DNA from: Amblyomma americanum
Taxonomy: Eukaryota; Arthropoda; Arachnida; Ixodida; Ixodidae
Direction: 5' to 3'
Length of the DNA stretch: 64,000 nucleotides
Assembly (NCBI RefSeq): GCF_052857255.1
Contig: NC_135498.1
Location: 162,092,124-162,156,123 of the forward strand
Every line of letters begins with the position of its first letter. The stretch's first letter is position 1. The position numbers and the translations under genes were made by a program. A model generated the notes under the pieces. It did no database searches. It was not told where the DNA came from and saw only the letters and a list, made by a program, of their open reading frames with translations. This document shows positions 11,240 through 23,384 of this stretch, in pieces.

Positions 11240-11680
11240 CCCCCCCCCACCCCCCCCCCAGGCCAACCTCACTGAAGCCCTTCATATTCCCTACCCCGAC
11301 ACGGCTACAGTTAGGTGGATCCTTGCCCATACTGGGCTCGCAGGCAAGGAACTGGTTCGCAAGATGCCCGCGGCGCTCTTACCCAGCCGCTAGCGCTTCC
11401 CTGGTCCAATCATCTGGCTTATGTCAAAGCTATCCCCTACAAACGCATCATGAAGGCACTCTTCACTGAGCTTCGTGACTCCTTTAAGACGCCTCCAATA
11501 CCGTAACCTAAACTCAGCGTTGTCGAGACTGAAGTTCTCCGCAAGCTTCACACCAACAGCCTTCCCAACCCAGCTCGCATGCAACTCATTCACAGGCGAT
11601 GTGACCCTCCTGCCCCAAATATCTCTCACCCTATGCTGATCTGGTGATATCTGTTTGAGTTCGCAGTAGCCCTCTGAACT
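11240..11680 (+). pseudogene. Non-LTR retrotransposon fragment: RNase H and C-terminal region
   Basis: Translation across frames gives VRWILAHTGLAGK, the W-x-P/A-HTG-type RNase H segment of tick LINE ORF2. A C-terminal LRKLHTNSLPNPARM stretch and the start of a Cys-rich tail follow. Frameshifts and stops interrupt it several times, and a poly-C run (11230..11260) marks the left side. It is inactive. Confidence 0.55.
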
Positions 11681-13234
11681 CCATTTTTCTTCTCTCCCGC
11701 CCTTCTACCTTGACTACCGGGCTGGCGTGGGACAAACCGGACGACCACCACGCTCTGGGGCTCTATGCCCAGGATATTTGGGCGCTTAATATGTCGCTCT
11801 TTTCCAATTATTTTTCTCTATCTCGATCTCCTCACGAGCAAGTAAAGAAATATTGCGCTGTGCGTAAACCTGGAGCCACAGTAACACTACAGCTTCGGAT
11901 GTTAGAAAGTGCGGAAAGATGATAAGCCATAAGGGGTGTTCACAGGCGCAGTACATACCCAACACACCTCTTGATGCTGAACTAGGTATAGCAATAGTAG
12001 CACGCCTTTCCCATTCACCTATTTCGATTCGACAAGAGGCTTCGATTCATTTTTAGAAACGTGATCGTAGCCAGACTCAGAAGAATTACTGGTAATACAG
12101 AAGTCTCCCCTAAGGATGTGAACTGTGAAAAGGTTTTCTGGCCATATCGTGAATCGGAAGTTGTGTACTTAGTCAGAGCAATGGAAATCAATGGCTTAGT
12201 TTCACGTCATACCGATACGCGAGGACGGGCCGCGATTTGGTCCGTCTTGTTAACACACCTTGATGGAAAAAAATGGCACTCTGCATGAAATAACGAGCAA
12301 CAAAGCCCAGGTTAAGCCCATACTAAGAAAATGGAACGTTTCATGGAACTGATTTTGCGCCGTCTTTAAATAGGACGTGCACAACATACACGTAACTTCA
12401 TGTTGCAAATCAATACAAAACCCTATATGAAACACGTGCAGACGAGCTAACAGTAAAGCAAATTCTATTCTCTTTACCTGAACTCGGAACGCCAAAAAAA
12501 GTTAACTCTATTCGTTTTCATTCAACGGTGCTGTTAGGTGAAAAAACCCTGGTGTATTTTTCTTGGATTCCTAGGTTCCTAAAAAATACATTAAATAGTC
12601 TGTTGATATGAGAGCGAATCGACTATTTGGGGGACTCAATTAACAGAAATTGCAGCCCTGTATTTGGCATATAGTATCTTTAGCGGCTTAGGTACCATAA
12701 AACGCAGGAAAACACACAATGCGTAAAAATGTCAGCATCTAAGCGTACCTCCTGAAATGAAAGTTAACTTGAATCACTTTCAACACTTTCAATTACCTTT
12801 TTCAGCTTCAAAATGTGTTGCTCAGCACTACCTTTAGCACCCTGTTACGTTGCTTGAAGAGATTTGAAACGTCAATCAATAATTTGTGACGTTGATTGGA
12901 AAAATGAAGCGACAATTATTGAACTCAAATAGTACTAATTTGGCAAACTTAAGAGCACTACGAGAGGCATTTACCGAATGCCTTCATAATCTTTGTTTTG
13001 TAGAAGCGCAGATGCAAGAATCTTGCCTAAATTCGTTGTACCGTTTGCGACGGTGAAGTTACGTGCAGAGGACTTGAAAATTAATTTTTTGGGCTTCTAC
13101 TAACTTGCACAATGACTTTGAAATTGTTGTCATGAAAGCACACATCAGAAAACAATGAGTTTGGCCAAGTAGCAGGAAGCGAAGGACTTTTGGAGTGACA
13201 AACCATTGTACAGCGCAGTCTGGCCTAATCATCT

Positions 13235-13462
13235 ATGCGAAGGTCACAAACCGCGCTAACGTGCCGAAAATGCAGCATATGGCATCATGCCGACGATGAC
13301 CAAGGCGCCCACCTTAATGGTGAAAATGCTGTTTGTACAGCGATGAAAGCAAAGCGTGCCAGCACATCTGCACAAAGAAAACAAACAGTTGCAGAGCACA
13401 AGAGGATTGTGAACAGTGCACTTACAAAAAGCTATATGCACACTAATAGTTTTTTTCAATAA
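13235..13462 (+). CDS. Hypothetical 75-codon ORF with Cys/His-rich start
   Basis: The reading frame has CRKCSIWHH near its start, a second Cys about 21 residues later, and then a Lys/Arg/Ala-rich helix-like tail. The stop overlaps an AATAAA (about 13459), the arrangement expected of a last exon with a very short 3' UTR or of a transposon tail. No family is recognised. It may be spurious. Confidence 0.2.
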   Translation: MRRSQTALTCRKCSIWHHADDDQGAHLNGENAVCTAMKAKRASTSAQRKQTVAEHKRIVNSALTKSYMHTNSFFQ

Positions 13463-13921
13463 AATTAATTTGCACAATATTTAAAGAAACAATTTTCTGT
13501 GCCCTCAGTTCCACTCGCTCATGTACCTGCAAAAAATGTTCTTTTTACTTCCTCGCTCAGGATCTATATTTAAAGTGTGGTAGAGGTCCAGGAAGTGCGC
13601 AACGTCTTAACATACGTTGCTCATAAGATGTTATCTATAAGAATAAGTGCCATATGTAAGTGTCTTTGTAGTGCTTATCATACCCTACAATCTTGCTGAA
13701 AAGGTGGTTTAGACAGATGGCCATACATTGCATATTATTTTATACCTTGTTTTATGTGGGATGTGAGTTTTTCAAAAATTTATGAACAATATGTATCGCA
13801 ATACATAATGACAATAGTTTCATTTTCGTGCTTGCAGTTATTCGCGCCAGCGCCCCAGAGGCGACGGAACTGAACCTACAGGCGCCACAAGATTCACGCC
13901 GACCCTATGCGTGCTCGTGTC

Positions 13922-13948
13922 GGGAGCCTTGCTTTTTGAGCAAGGCTC
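13922..13948. repeat. Perfect 10-bp hairpin
   Basis: GGAGCCTTGC and GCAAGGCTCC are separated by a 7-base loop. No gene context explains it. Confidence 0.7.
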
Positions 13949-15179
13949 CAAAAGCCTCTGCACATGGTGGCGGCCTGATGGATCGCCGATGATACTAAAG
14001 TCCCGCTTTGGTTGCTGTGCCATCGCTATTCTGCGTGTCCTAGGTGTAGGCTTGGCACATGACGGCACAGGGTTCACCCCTGTCGCGAAGTGCCATCATC
14101 GATGTAGCATGTGGGAACGCTGCCTTCATTGCGATGCAACTACCGAGTCTGTATTGCATAGGTTTCTGTGGAAGCTTGGATCGGACTGGCTCATGAAGGC
14201 ATAGCAGCCGGGAAACCGCCGAAACCGGGTACGTGGCTGCGGGGTTATACTGTTTCTGCACTTCTGTAACCACGCATTTCTGCCTCGTTTCCGGTTGGTC
14301 ACAACTGTTGGTTCTCGGTTTGCTGTGTGCTTCATGAGGCCTCTTGAGTGTGAATCCTTGGTGAAAACATCGGTGTGCAGTGGAAATGTATCTTGGGGAG
14401 AGTCGTTTCATTATTATTTCCTGCCGCCTGTGAGGATATATGTCTGCAATAAAAATTTGCATGATGAACGGGTGAGTGAACACTTCCTTTATTTATTTCG
14501 GTTTAGGTTGTGACAGCATGGTATCACGCGATTACAAACAAGAATCATTGCCGTTGTTAAATCACAGCTGGTTCACAGTGTGCCATATCGTGCGCCATAT
14601 TATGTGCCAACTCAAGTGTCTGTTATACACGAAAATTTCACTTGAGGTTACAAAAAACGGGTGCCGGCAGCTTATGCTACTGCATGCAAGCAACTAATAT
14701 ACTTGGTACCCAGTCAAAACTGTCCTCAAAGCAAGTTGTGCATAATGAGTCTTGAAGAAAAACAAAAATAAAAATTAAAGAAACCTTTGCGATTGCAGTT
14801 TTTTTTTTATTTTTGCGTAGCCGTGTTAAGTGAATATCAGATAATGGCTTGGCAATATGAAGTTGAAGTGGGATCTTTGTTTCCATGGTAATCAAATAAT
14901 TGCAGAGATCTTAAATCGCGTCATAGTCCATGACAGTGTTTGTCGTTGATTTTCCTCTCGGTCCGTTTCGGTTGGAACATCAGTGGTACAAAGCTGAAAG
15001 ATGTGTTCACAATGCTATTGTTGCAGAGCTGCTCGCAAACTCGGCTTTATTGATGTTAAGCAGATGTTCAGCAGTACTCCTTGGGTCAGCCGCACCAGCC
15101 GCGTCAATCTCAAAGTCTTGGGATGGAGATGTCACCAATGCACATGCACACGTCTATCTGTTATCTTTATATCTCATTA

Positions 15180-17735
15180 ATCAAATCAAATTTATTTCTG
15201 CCTTGAAAAGGTACAGACAGCGGAGGCGCAGAAAAAGCTGTAAGATACAGCTTTACAAAGCCGCAGCCACCTTTCGCTGGGCAGCGACTTGACAGCAAGG
15301 CTTATACAACAAAGGCAATTGGTCAACGTATTAACAGGTATACAATAATGAAACTAAAAAGTAAAGTGAAACAGCTTTATACAATATTGAATCGACATTC
15401 ACGCTCGATAAGCACAGATTGATAACAAAGAAAAAGAATAAACATATTCTACATGTCATCATACATAGCACGCAAAGATTTTTTTTGACGAACTAAAGAG
15501 ATCAAAATTTTTATATGCCTATGCATTTAACAGGGAAGGAAGAGTGAATTGGGGGCGTTCTCTAGCTGAATTTATTCGAGGAGTCGGCACTACCCAAGTC
15601 TTCGCATACCTTGTCGTGTAGCTGGCTTCTTGGGTATGTAATTCAGCAAGGTTACGTATGTAGCTTACATTCCTACGTGTTTCTCGTTTAAACTGGATAC
15701 TTAGACGATATTTATACAAGTTGTAAATTTTTACCACACCACTTTGTAAAAAGAGATTCGCGCTTGGAGAGTCCCAGGGGACATTGTAAATAAATCGAAG
15801 GAACTTTTTCTGTAGAATATAGATACATTGAAGACAGCTATCTGTGGCTGTACCCCAGACTATGTGGCAGTAGTTTAAATAATAGCAGAAAAGGGAATTA
15901 TAGAGGAGTAACTTTATTTTTCTTGGAATAACATATCACAGCCGACTTATGACCTCAGTTAGTTGGGCCAGCTTCACTGCTATATGGTCCACATGGTGAT
16001 CCTATGTCTTGTTACAAGAAAAAAACTACTCCAAGACGTCTGAATTGTTCAACCAAATTTATACACCGTGAGCTTAGTTTAACCTCGGTGGAGGAAGGAA
16101 GCGCTTTGTTTTTTGTACGAACAATAACATCTTGTGTTTTATTAACATTTATACGCATGCATTTGGATTCAGTCCATTTTTGTAATTCATTCATGGTTTC
16201 ATTACATTCCTGAACTAGGAGATCAAGATCATTTCCAGTAAAAATAAATGCTTGTGTCATCAGCGTAGATAATAAATTTCGCAGCGGAGTTAGTGTTAGA
16301 GATATCATTTCGATACATATTAAAGAGTAAGGGTACCAATATACTGCCTTGTGGGACACCAGAAGTAATACGTTTTAGTTAAGGTTTCATATTTTTTATG
16401 CACGCAGCTTGTTTCTGTGCGATAGATATGACTTCAGAAGCATTTGGGTCTGTCCTCGAATACCATACCACTTAAGTTTTTTAGGAGTGTACAGTGGTTC
16501 ACTTGATCAAATGCCTTCAAAAAGTCTACGAAGGCACCAATAACGAAGGCCTTCTTTTCAAACTGTGTTAGTATATATTCGTTTAGCTCGAGTGGCGCTA
16601 ATTCGGTTGATTAATTTTTACAAAATCTAAATTGATTTGGTGATAAAAGGTTACACTTGAAAATGAAATGAGCCAACATTGTATGTAGCACTTTTTCAAA
16701 AGCCTTCAAAGAGGTAGGGAGTATAGATACTCATCTACAATTTGATTAATTTCCTAAATTGAGGCGGTCACCTTTCTTATACAAAACCGTTATTTTGGAT
16801 ATTTGCACTTTGTAAGGAAATATACCGGTAGTAAAACAGAAATTAAATATATTCGCAAGAACAGGGGCAATAACTGCTGCATGCTTCATAGGCCTGATTT
16901 GAATGCCATCAATGTCACAGGTGTGGCTGTTATTGAGGTTCTGTATGACTGATATAACTTCTGCCGTAACCGTGTTCAAAAATAAAGTACTATTATTGTA
17001 GGAACTAATGCTGCTATTGGAATCATGTGATGGGTTGGTATAAGAGAGAGTTGTGAAAAAGTGGTTAAAGGCATCTGCTAGCTCTATTCCAGATATATCT
17101 TTATCATCAATGTGCTGTGGGGCAGGGTACGGCTGCTCGCGCCTTAGTAAGCAATTTAATCTTGACCACAGCAAATCGTGGCGACCATTATTATATTCGA
17201 GAAGCGTCGCGTAGTATTCTGTGCGTGCCAGACCCCCTTTTTTGTTAACCTAATCCTATATTTCTTAAACTTACTCAAGTCATCTGCAGAAGATGTGTTT
17301 AAAAAAATCCTGCAAAGCTTTCCTTTCAGTTTAATTTCATGATGTAACTCAGAAGTTATCCAGGGTTTCCTAGTTTTACGGTTTGTTCCACGCACTTTTA
17401 ATGGGAAGCATGAATGGTATAGTTGCGTAAATACTTGGAGAAACTTATTTTAAGCCTCATTTACGTCTCTGATTTAGTCAGCGCTATCTAAGTTAACTTG
17501 TGCCAGTGAATTGTAAAATAAAGTGATGGTAACATTAGTTATATATTGATACATAGCTTTTTCTTTTCGGTACTTTACCGATCCAGTCCTGTATACACAT
17601 ACAAACATTGGAAGGTGGTCACTGAGTGCACATGATATTACACCTGAGTCAGCTATTGGTTTGGAGGAGTTCTTTATCAGCAGATCGAGGAGAGACTCGC
17701 TTTCTTGTGTTGTCCTAGTTGATGTGGAGACGACT
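15180..17735 (-). pseudogene. CR1/L2-like non-LTR retrotransposon, 5'-truncated ORF2
   Basis: Read on the minus strand, the copy starts inside the endonuclease domain with the conserved SDHLP motif (about 17600-17640). A linker (KTRKPWITSELHHEIK) and the reverse transcriptase follow. An N-terminal RT block (LNNSHTCDIDGIQIRPMKH, VLYKKGDR) lies at 16746..17174. A GVPQGSIL motif is near 16340, and the catalytic YADD box is intact at 16256..16267. The C-terminal part (LQKWTESKCMRINVNKTQ) follows. Stops, a frameshift just after YADD and a missing N-terminus show it is dead. The 3' end is at the ATTTGATTTGA tail near 15180, typical of CR1/L2-group tails. The clade is inferred, not tested. Confidence 0.8.
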
Positions 17736-17739
17736 TGCT

Positions 17740-20290
17740 ACGAACATGATTACTTACGTGTTGAGTGAAAGTGATGGTGGGCACAATCAGCAGTGTGTCG
17801 GCGGTGTAGAACGTTTCCCGGGTTTCCTTAATCCTTCTTGCATTTTACGCGTGCAGAAATTTATTTGCTCAGATATAGCTTCATATTTGCAGCTTGCTCA
17901 GAGATCGGCTTCGTTTCATGGCACACTTATCTAATGACATATTTTTGTTGTTACGACCGCACCATTGCAGCACACATTGCAGAGCGAGAATAACAAGTCT
18001 TATGTCAGTTTTTTTTAAATGTGCTAAGTGCTGGTGCATGGTGGTTGGCTCTGCAATGACCATGTTTCCCCACTTCTGAGAGTCCTGTAGTATCAATGAA
18101 AGCGTTGACCTCTCGAAGCAGGGACCACAATAAAATTGAACATATTCCGTTACTCCTGGGACTGAATTAAATGGTTGTTGCTGCTTGCGTTAGCAGATTT
18201 CCCTCCTTGCGATGCCGCCTAGTTCTGTTCTTGCTCACCGTGCATGCCTGAAACCGGAGCATTACATTTTTCTTTTCATTCGCAGTGTACCCTATTTAAA
18301 ATGTGGTAACTTAGCATTGTGGGCTGCGTGTAGACACTATGAGGCTATAATGTAAGTTCTTTTTTTGTTTTTTATTGAACAACTTTTTTGTTGCCCCACT
18401 TTTGAACAACAGATTCCAAAATGAGCCCTGTGAAACTGGTAAAACTACCTTAGGAACAGAGGATGGGAAACAACACCACTGCACAGGGTAGCAATTCTTG
18501 CTCTGTCGTCCTCGTCTCTTAGCGCTCGTTCGAGATGCGAACTTCTCACCTGTTCACTCGAAAGTACACTCGGATCAAGCTCTGTGAAACAGAAAGCAAT
18601 AACAAGACAGGAAGCAGGTTGCAGCCCTGAAGATGCTGATAGTCGCCAACTAATAGCACACTATAAAATTCAACATATGTTAAGTTGCACGAACACCGGG
18701 TAGCAATGCCCACGTTCGCTTGATAGCTTGGGAATTGGCCACCTTTTCGTTCAATCACGCTACAATTTACTGATGAGTGAAAATAACTCTTATACGTAGC
18801 TTTAAAGTGTATCAGAGAACATACGAATATATGCCCGTCTCATACTTAAATTTCTTATTTTTAATTTCATTGTACTGTGCGACTTGATAGCGTTCATACT
18901 GAAAAATCTAATTTTAAAAATTCTGCCTGAGATGTTAGTGCTTGCTCGAGACGAACAGATAATATGGCTATCGTATCATGTGTACGAGACCATACAAATT
19001 ATTCTTTCTCAGCCTAAAACAGCAGTTGATGCCAAGTAATCCCTCCATATTAGTTCCTGCACATCTTCTACTTACATCCAGTTTACTGGCTCCATCCTCT
19101 CATTATGCTTATATTATTAGAATGGCATGTATAGACTTCATGCAATAAAAAGGCACCCCCTTTGATTTGCATTCAGAACAACATTTGAGAATTGTTTTGA
19201 GTTGCACAGAGTATACGCTAGCTTGTTTTGTACATGGTAACAATGACATGGCCTTCAACATAACTTCGCTTACTTGCTTTCAACGCTGCATTCTGGCTTG
19301 TGCAACTGCAATACGAGCTCAGGAAAAAATGCTAAAGGACAACCTGGTCATCCGCTGTCACTGCGTAGAATAAAGTCATGCACGTCTTAACAGTGATGCA
19401 CGTCTAAAGCTCTTTGTAGTCACAAAGTGCTATTTCTATTTGGCTTTCATAATGACCTGAAGAACGTGACAACAATAAATCACTATTGTTGCATTGTCAC
19501 TGCGATGTGAAATGCAGAACTGCAATAATTACAACTTTATTCACATGTTCCAAATGGTTGGAAACAATTTCTCATGTGGATTTGCATTTGTGTTTGACAG
19601 CACTGTGCTAAATGTGAATTTTATTGGATTCACAATTCAGACACAAACACACGCACACACCTTATACACTCAGTATATGTGAGTGTCTTTTGCAATAACA
19701 GTGAGTAGGAGGCCATTGGCAACTGCTGTGGAAATGCATTGGAAAGTTTACGAGTGGAATTATTTTTCTTTCTGTCAATAATGCAAAAACACTCCAGTGT
19801 GCTATTTCAAATAACTGACTAAATATTTTACGTATCTAATTTAACTATGAGAAAAACTGATTATCTCGGTTGTAATTGCGAACCGCTGTTAGCAGTTTGT
19901 ACTGTAGCCTGGTCTGATCGAGAATTCACAATAACAATCGTGTGGTCGTTCAAAAATCGTGGGGGCAGCGTAACTATCTGAGGAGGCGGCCTTCTGTTAT
20001 TTTGGGGCAGACATTGTAGACTGTTGTGAGGACATATGGCGATCAAACGAGAAGAAATGCGCGATTGCGCTGTGATGCTTTTTGTCAGTGTCTTCGATAG
20101 AAATTGTACAGATACGTATCGTTTCCCACTTCATCGGTTAAGATTATTAGGCTAGCCGGCGATGTTGCAAAGTTTTGTCGCGAATTGATTCACGGCAGTC
20201 AGCGTCGGCTGCATCGATATCCATACCATCACAGCCGTAGACTGTAATACCTTCGACGAAAATCCTGAAGAAAAAAAAACTAGGACGCAA
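17740..20290. other. No recognisable gene
   Basis: AT-rich DNA with short open frames on both strands and no conserved motif. A short (CA)-rich patch lies at 19640..19660. Confidence 0.45.
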
Positions 20291-20293
20291 CAC

Positions 20294-20473
20294 ATGTCTC
20301 GATTACACCGCAAACAATACAGACAACTTCTGCCCCAAGATATCTGCGTGCTTTGCTACAAACACCTATGCCTATACCGCCGCACGCGATTAGACGAATG
20401 GCACTGCCAGGAGTGCCAGGAGCGGCAGTCAGAACGCTGGAACCGTGCGGCACACTCGCAAGTAGCAAAGTGA
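20294..20473 (+). CDS. Small ORF, 59 codons, two CxxC pairs
   Basis: The frame runs from ATG at 20294 to TGA at 20471. It contains ICVLCYKHLC, a basic stretch (YRRTRLDEWH), then CQECQERQSERW. The two Cys-x2-Cys pairs, 17 residues apart and flanked by His, look like a small zinc-binding motif. No family is recognised. It sits beside a SINE-derived direct repeat (20570), so it may belong to a mobile element. There is no visible promoter or splice site to decide. Confidence 0.3.
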   Translation: MSRLHRKQYRQLLPQDICVLCYKHLCLYRRTRLDEWHCQECQERQSERWNRAAHSQVAK

Positions 20474-20569
20474 TCGTCAACTCCTTTCCGCCCCACGCTC
20501 GCACGCAGGCTGAAAACGTGCGAGCCGTATGCGTGCCGAATCCGCTCAAAAACAATCGTACGACGGCCT

Positions 20570-21287
20570 TAACACGAGGCGTGATCGGTTGCCGCATTAC
20601 CCTGGTCTTTTCAGTCTCTGCAGACTGTTTTTCTTTGCTCTGTCGTTAGTACGTCTGGCGACGATATTAGTTCGATAGTAGCATTATTGATGAAGACGAC
20701 AATGTGCAAAGCACAGCGCGACAGCATGCGTGCATTAGTCAGGTACCAGTATTAGTTAAAGAAGACGACGATGTGCAATGGACAGCGCGAGAACGTGCTG
20801 AATAGCTCCACAATTACATAACAGGTACCGGCAGATTCCCTTGCTAATTGTTTCCAAAATTTTCGCATTTAAAAATAGTTTGGAAATTTTCATATATTGA
20901 ATTCTCAGATATTCCCTCCCGATATTTTGTTTTTCTTTTCCTTTTTAATTACTCTGATATTTTACCCAAAGAACAATCATTAGCTTGGCACCAGTTTACC
21001 CTCTTTTTTGGGCTCTACTCACAGAACCCTGGCCAACCGCCCGTCGTGGATGTGTGTCATGTCACGAAGGCAACAACACAATGGCAGGGCCGTCCAGCAG
21101 GCTCGGAGTGCGCTTGAAAAGCACAAGCCTCACGACCCACCACAAACGGGCCGAACGGGGTTAGTGCGTAGTAGGGCATAACCCCGGGTCGACGCTTGGC
21201 CAACATCACAACCCTTTAAACGATCGGTTGCCGGCATTTTAATAAAGTGATCCCATCCTATCTTATCCTAACACGAGGCGTGATCGG
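20570..21287. repeat. 19-bp direct repeat bracketing about 680 bp
   Basis: TAACACGAGGCGTGATCGG occurs at 20570..20588 and again at 21269..21287. The motif is also the core of SINE group C, so the pair may be a target-site duplication from an insertion into a SINE, or two independent SINE pieces. The bracketed DNA includes two SINE-leader-like stretches (20690..20800) and ends in an AATAAA-bearing, LINE-like tail (21180..21268). Confidence 0.6.
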
Positions 21288-21390
21288 CGGCGGCGATCGC
21301 GTATTGGTGTCGTAAAATGCTCAGCGAGCTGATCTGTTCGTTGCGCCGCGGGTTGGAATCACAGTCGAGGCAATCCTTATTTTCATTTAT
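21269..21390 (+). mobile_element. tRNA-derived SINE, group C, copy 2
   Basis: It shares GAGGCGTGATCGGC, a GCTGATCTGTTCG stretch and a B-box-like GGGTTGGAATC with the copies at 5595 and 53455, then a T-rich tail. The leader is missing, consistent with truncation or an insertion at 20589. Confidence 0.6.
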
Positions 21391-22397
21391 TTACGCTTTG
21401 GCTCGGTTACATCGAGAGTGGCCACGCAGCTGAACCTAGGAACGGACGCTTACGAGCAGCGCTCTAAAATCTGCATGTAAAAACGTATGGGAACTTTCCG
21501 TTTTTTCGTAGTTCACATCTCGGTCCTTTGGAAGAATTATTTCAAATGAACCGATAGAAGAAAACCCTGTCGATGAAGACATGTTCTGGGGACACATAAG
21601 ATCGTATCGTCACAACAGAGTTCACCGATGGTGATTGCAAAGAAAACTTCAGAATGAACTGCGCCTTGTTCAAGGAACTAGTCAAACTTATGGCACGATT
21701 TATTTCGCTGAAACTGTACTGTGTCGGACCACCAATCAAGAAGAAAGAAGAAATTTGAAATTTGTGTACAAATGACAAGCTGTGGCGAATACAGAGCCTT
21801 AGGTAATCAGTTCGGAGTTTGTAAGAGCAACCTGAAAAATTGTGTGTTCATAATTTGTCGGGCACTGGTGCAGCACTAACTGAAATGATTTATTACGCTA
21901 CGTTCTCAAGAAGAGGCGGCAGCAATCCAAGAGCATTATGAAAAATAATTCTATCTGCCACAAATTTCGGTGGCGAATGATGGCACACCCATTCCTATTA
22001 GGCCACGCAAGCATGGATATTGTGACTTCGTTAATAGAACCTCGTACTATACACAAGCAATAGTGGATGATCGAGGCCGGTAAGCATAACTTTAGCGACG
22101 CCAGCAAAACCTTGAGATCTTCTAAACGCATAGTAGCAAACGTTACTCTTCACGTGGGCGTTGAAATGACTGCTTCGGTACGTCTTGCTTTGTTGCAATA
22201 CAGAAGAAATTTGGTCTAACTGGATGCAAATCAAGTGTGCACTTATCAGTGTCTTACGCGACTGCAACAACAGCAAAGATCAAAGCGGTCGTCCTTTGTC
22301 TGTCTTGGAATTTTCGTGCGTGTTGTTTTCTTGCGCTAGCATTTCTTCCGGAGATACGTACATCCGAAGAATCGACTGTTGGGCGAGTTGGTGCATC

Positions 22398-22502
22398 ACT
22401 CGAAGATACAAGGCGCAAGGGTGGACAGGACGAACGAAGAACGCCTTGTCCGTGTTCGTTCTTCCTTTGTCCTGTCTACTCTAGAGCCTTGTATCTTCGA
22501 GT
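22398..22502. repeat. Long palindrome with 17-bp perfect arms
   Basis: ACTCGAAGATACAAGGC (22398..22414) is the exact reverse complement of 22486..22502. The inner parts (GGACAGGACGAACGAAG against CTTCCTTTGTCCTGTC) also pair imperfectly. It shares GTCCGTGTT-type motifs with the palindrome at 10758. Confidence 0.8.
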
Positions 22503-22900
22503 TACACGGATCTCAACTTTCTCAAATCCTGCACTTTTGCTTTTCGCATTTCAATGGTCCACTAGCAGTTTGCGGCGTAGTACGGCCAACGTCGCAGTAC
22601 TCGGGATTTGTTCTGTGTGGAGAAGCGATGAAATGCTACCAATTAAACGATGAAAATCTGTTCTAGGGCAGAGCAACTCCTTGCATCCTACATGGGAATG
22701 CGACATATCATGCTCTGCCATGGATACTGGAAAATACACTTAATCGCAGGGAAGGTTCACTAGGGAACAGGAATCGTTAAATGCTCCCACCGTAGTGGCT
22801 GTAGTGTTGTTCAACATGCCTTTGGAAGGTAGAAGGAGCGATGATGTGTAACCATAAAGCAATCCGACATCCATTATAAATTCACATCTAAAGCCATTTT

Positions 22901-22903
<3 letters not shown>

Positions 22904-22987
<84 letters not shown>
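22904..22987. repeat. (TA)n microsatellite
   Basis: Uninterrupted alternating A and T for about 84 bases. Confidence 0.95.
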
Positions 22988-22990
<3 letters not shown>

Positions 22991-23114
22991 CCGAAACGAA
23001 GGTGCATAGGGGAATGTTTATTTTTTTTTAATCCGCGTTATTAAGCAGGGGGATAATAATACTTGAATTAATCTATCGCTTAAAGAAAATTACTTATAAA
23101 CTGCAGGAAAAACA

Positions 23115-23275
23115 ACCGTGCCGCCGGTGGGGTCCGCACCCACGACCTCCGAATATCGCGTCTGGTGCTCTACCAACTGAGCTACGGCGACGGCTGTCCA
23201 ATCTGCTGCGCTCGTAGGTATTTATGTTTTTTGGGTGTAAGCGATCCTTAAGAATGTTCACCAGCGCCTTTACCT
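23115..23275 (-). mobile_element. tRNA-derived SINE, group D
   Basis: On the minus strand, GCCGTAGCTCAGTTGGTAGA (A-box region) at about 23180 and a GGGTGCGGACCCC B-box region give a tRNA-like cloverleaf head of about 75 bases. It is flanked by non-tRNA sequence and a (TA)n tract. The mutated B box and the linked body argue against a working tRNA gene. Confidence 0.65.
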
Positions 23276-23382
<107 letters not shown>

Positions 23383-23384
23383 AC

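Larger units (their letters stand above)
11690..15170. other. Mostly no recognisable gene
   Basis: Apart from the hairpin at 13921 and the weak ORF at 13235, nothing could be supported. Around 14200..14480 a run ends with an AATAAA-like signal (near 14450), but no coding exon upstream is convincing. Confidence 0.4.

Noticed and set aside
12830..12905. Possible hairpin around GTCAATCAATAATTTGTGACGTTG
   Set aside because: The arms are closer to direct than inverted repeats when checked base by base.
14040..14483. 147-codon minus-strand ORF
   Set aside because: No motif, no splice-supported context, and the other strand is equally open; likely chance.
23115..23200. Minus-strand sequence that looks like a tRNA gene
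   Set aside because: The B box is mutated and the head is joined to a non-tRNA body and (TA)n tract, as in SINEs.
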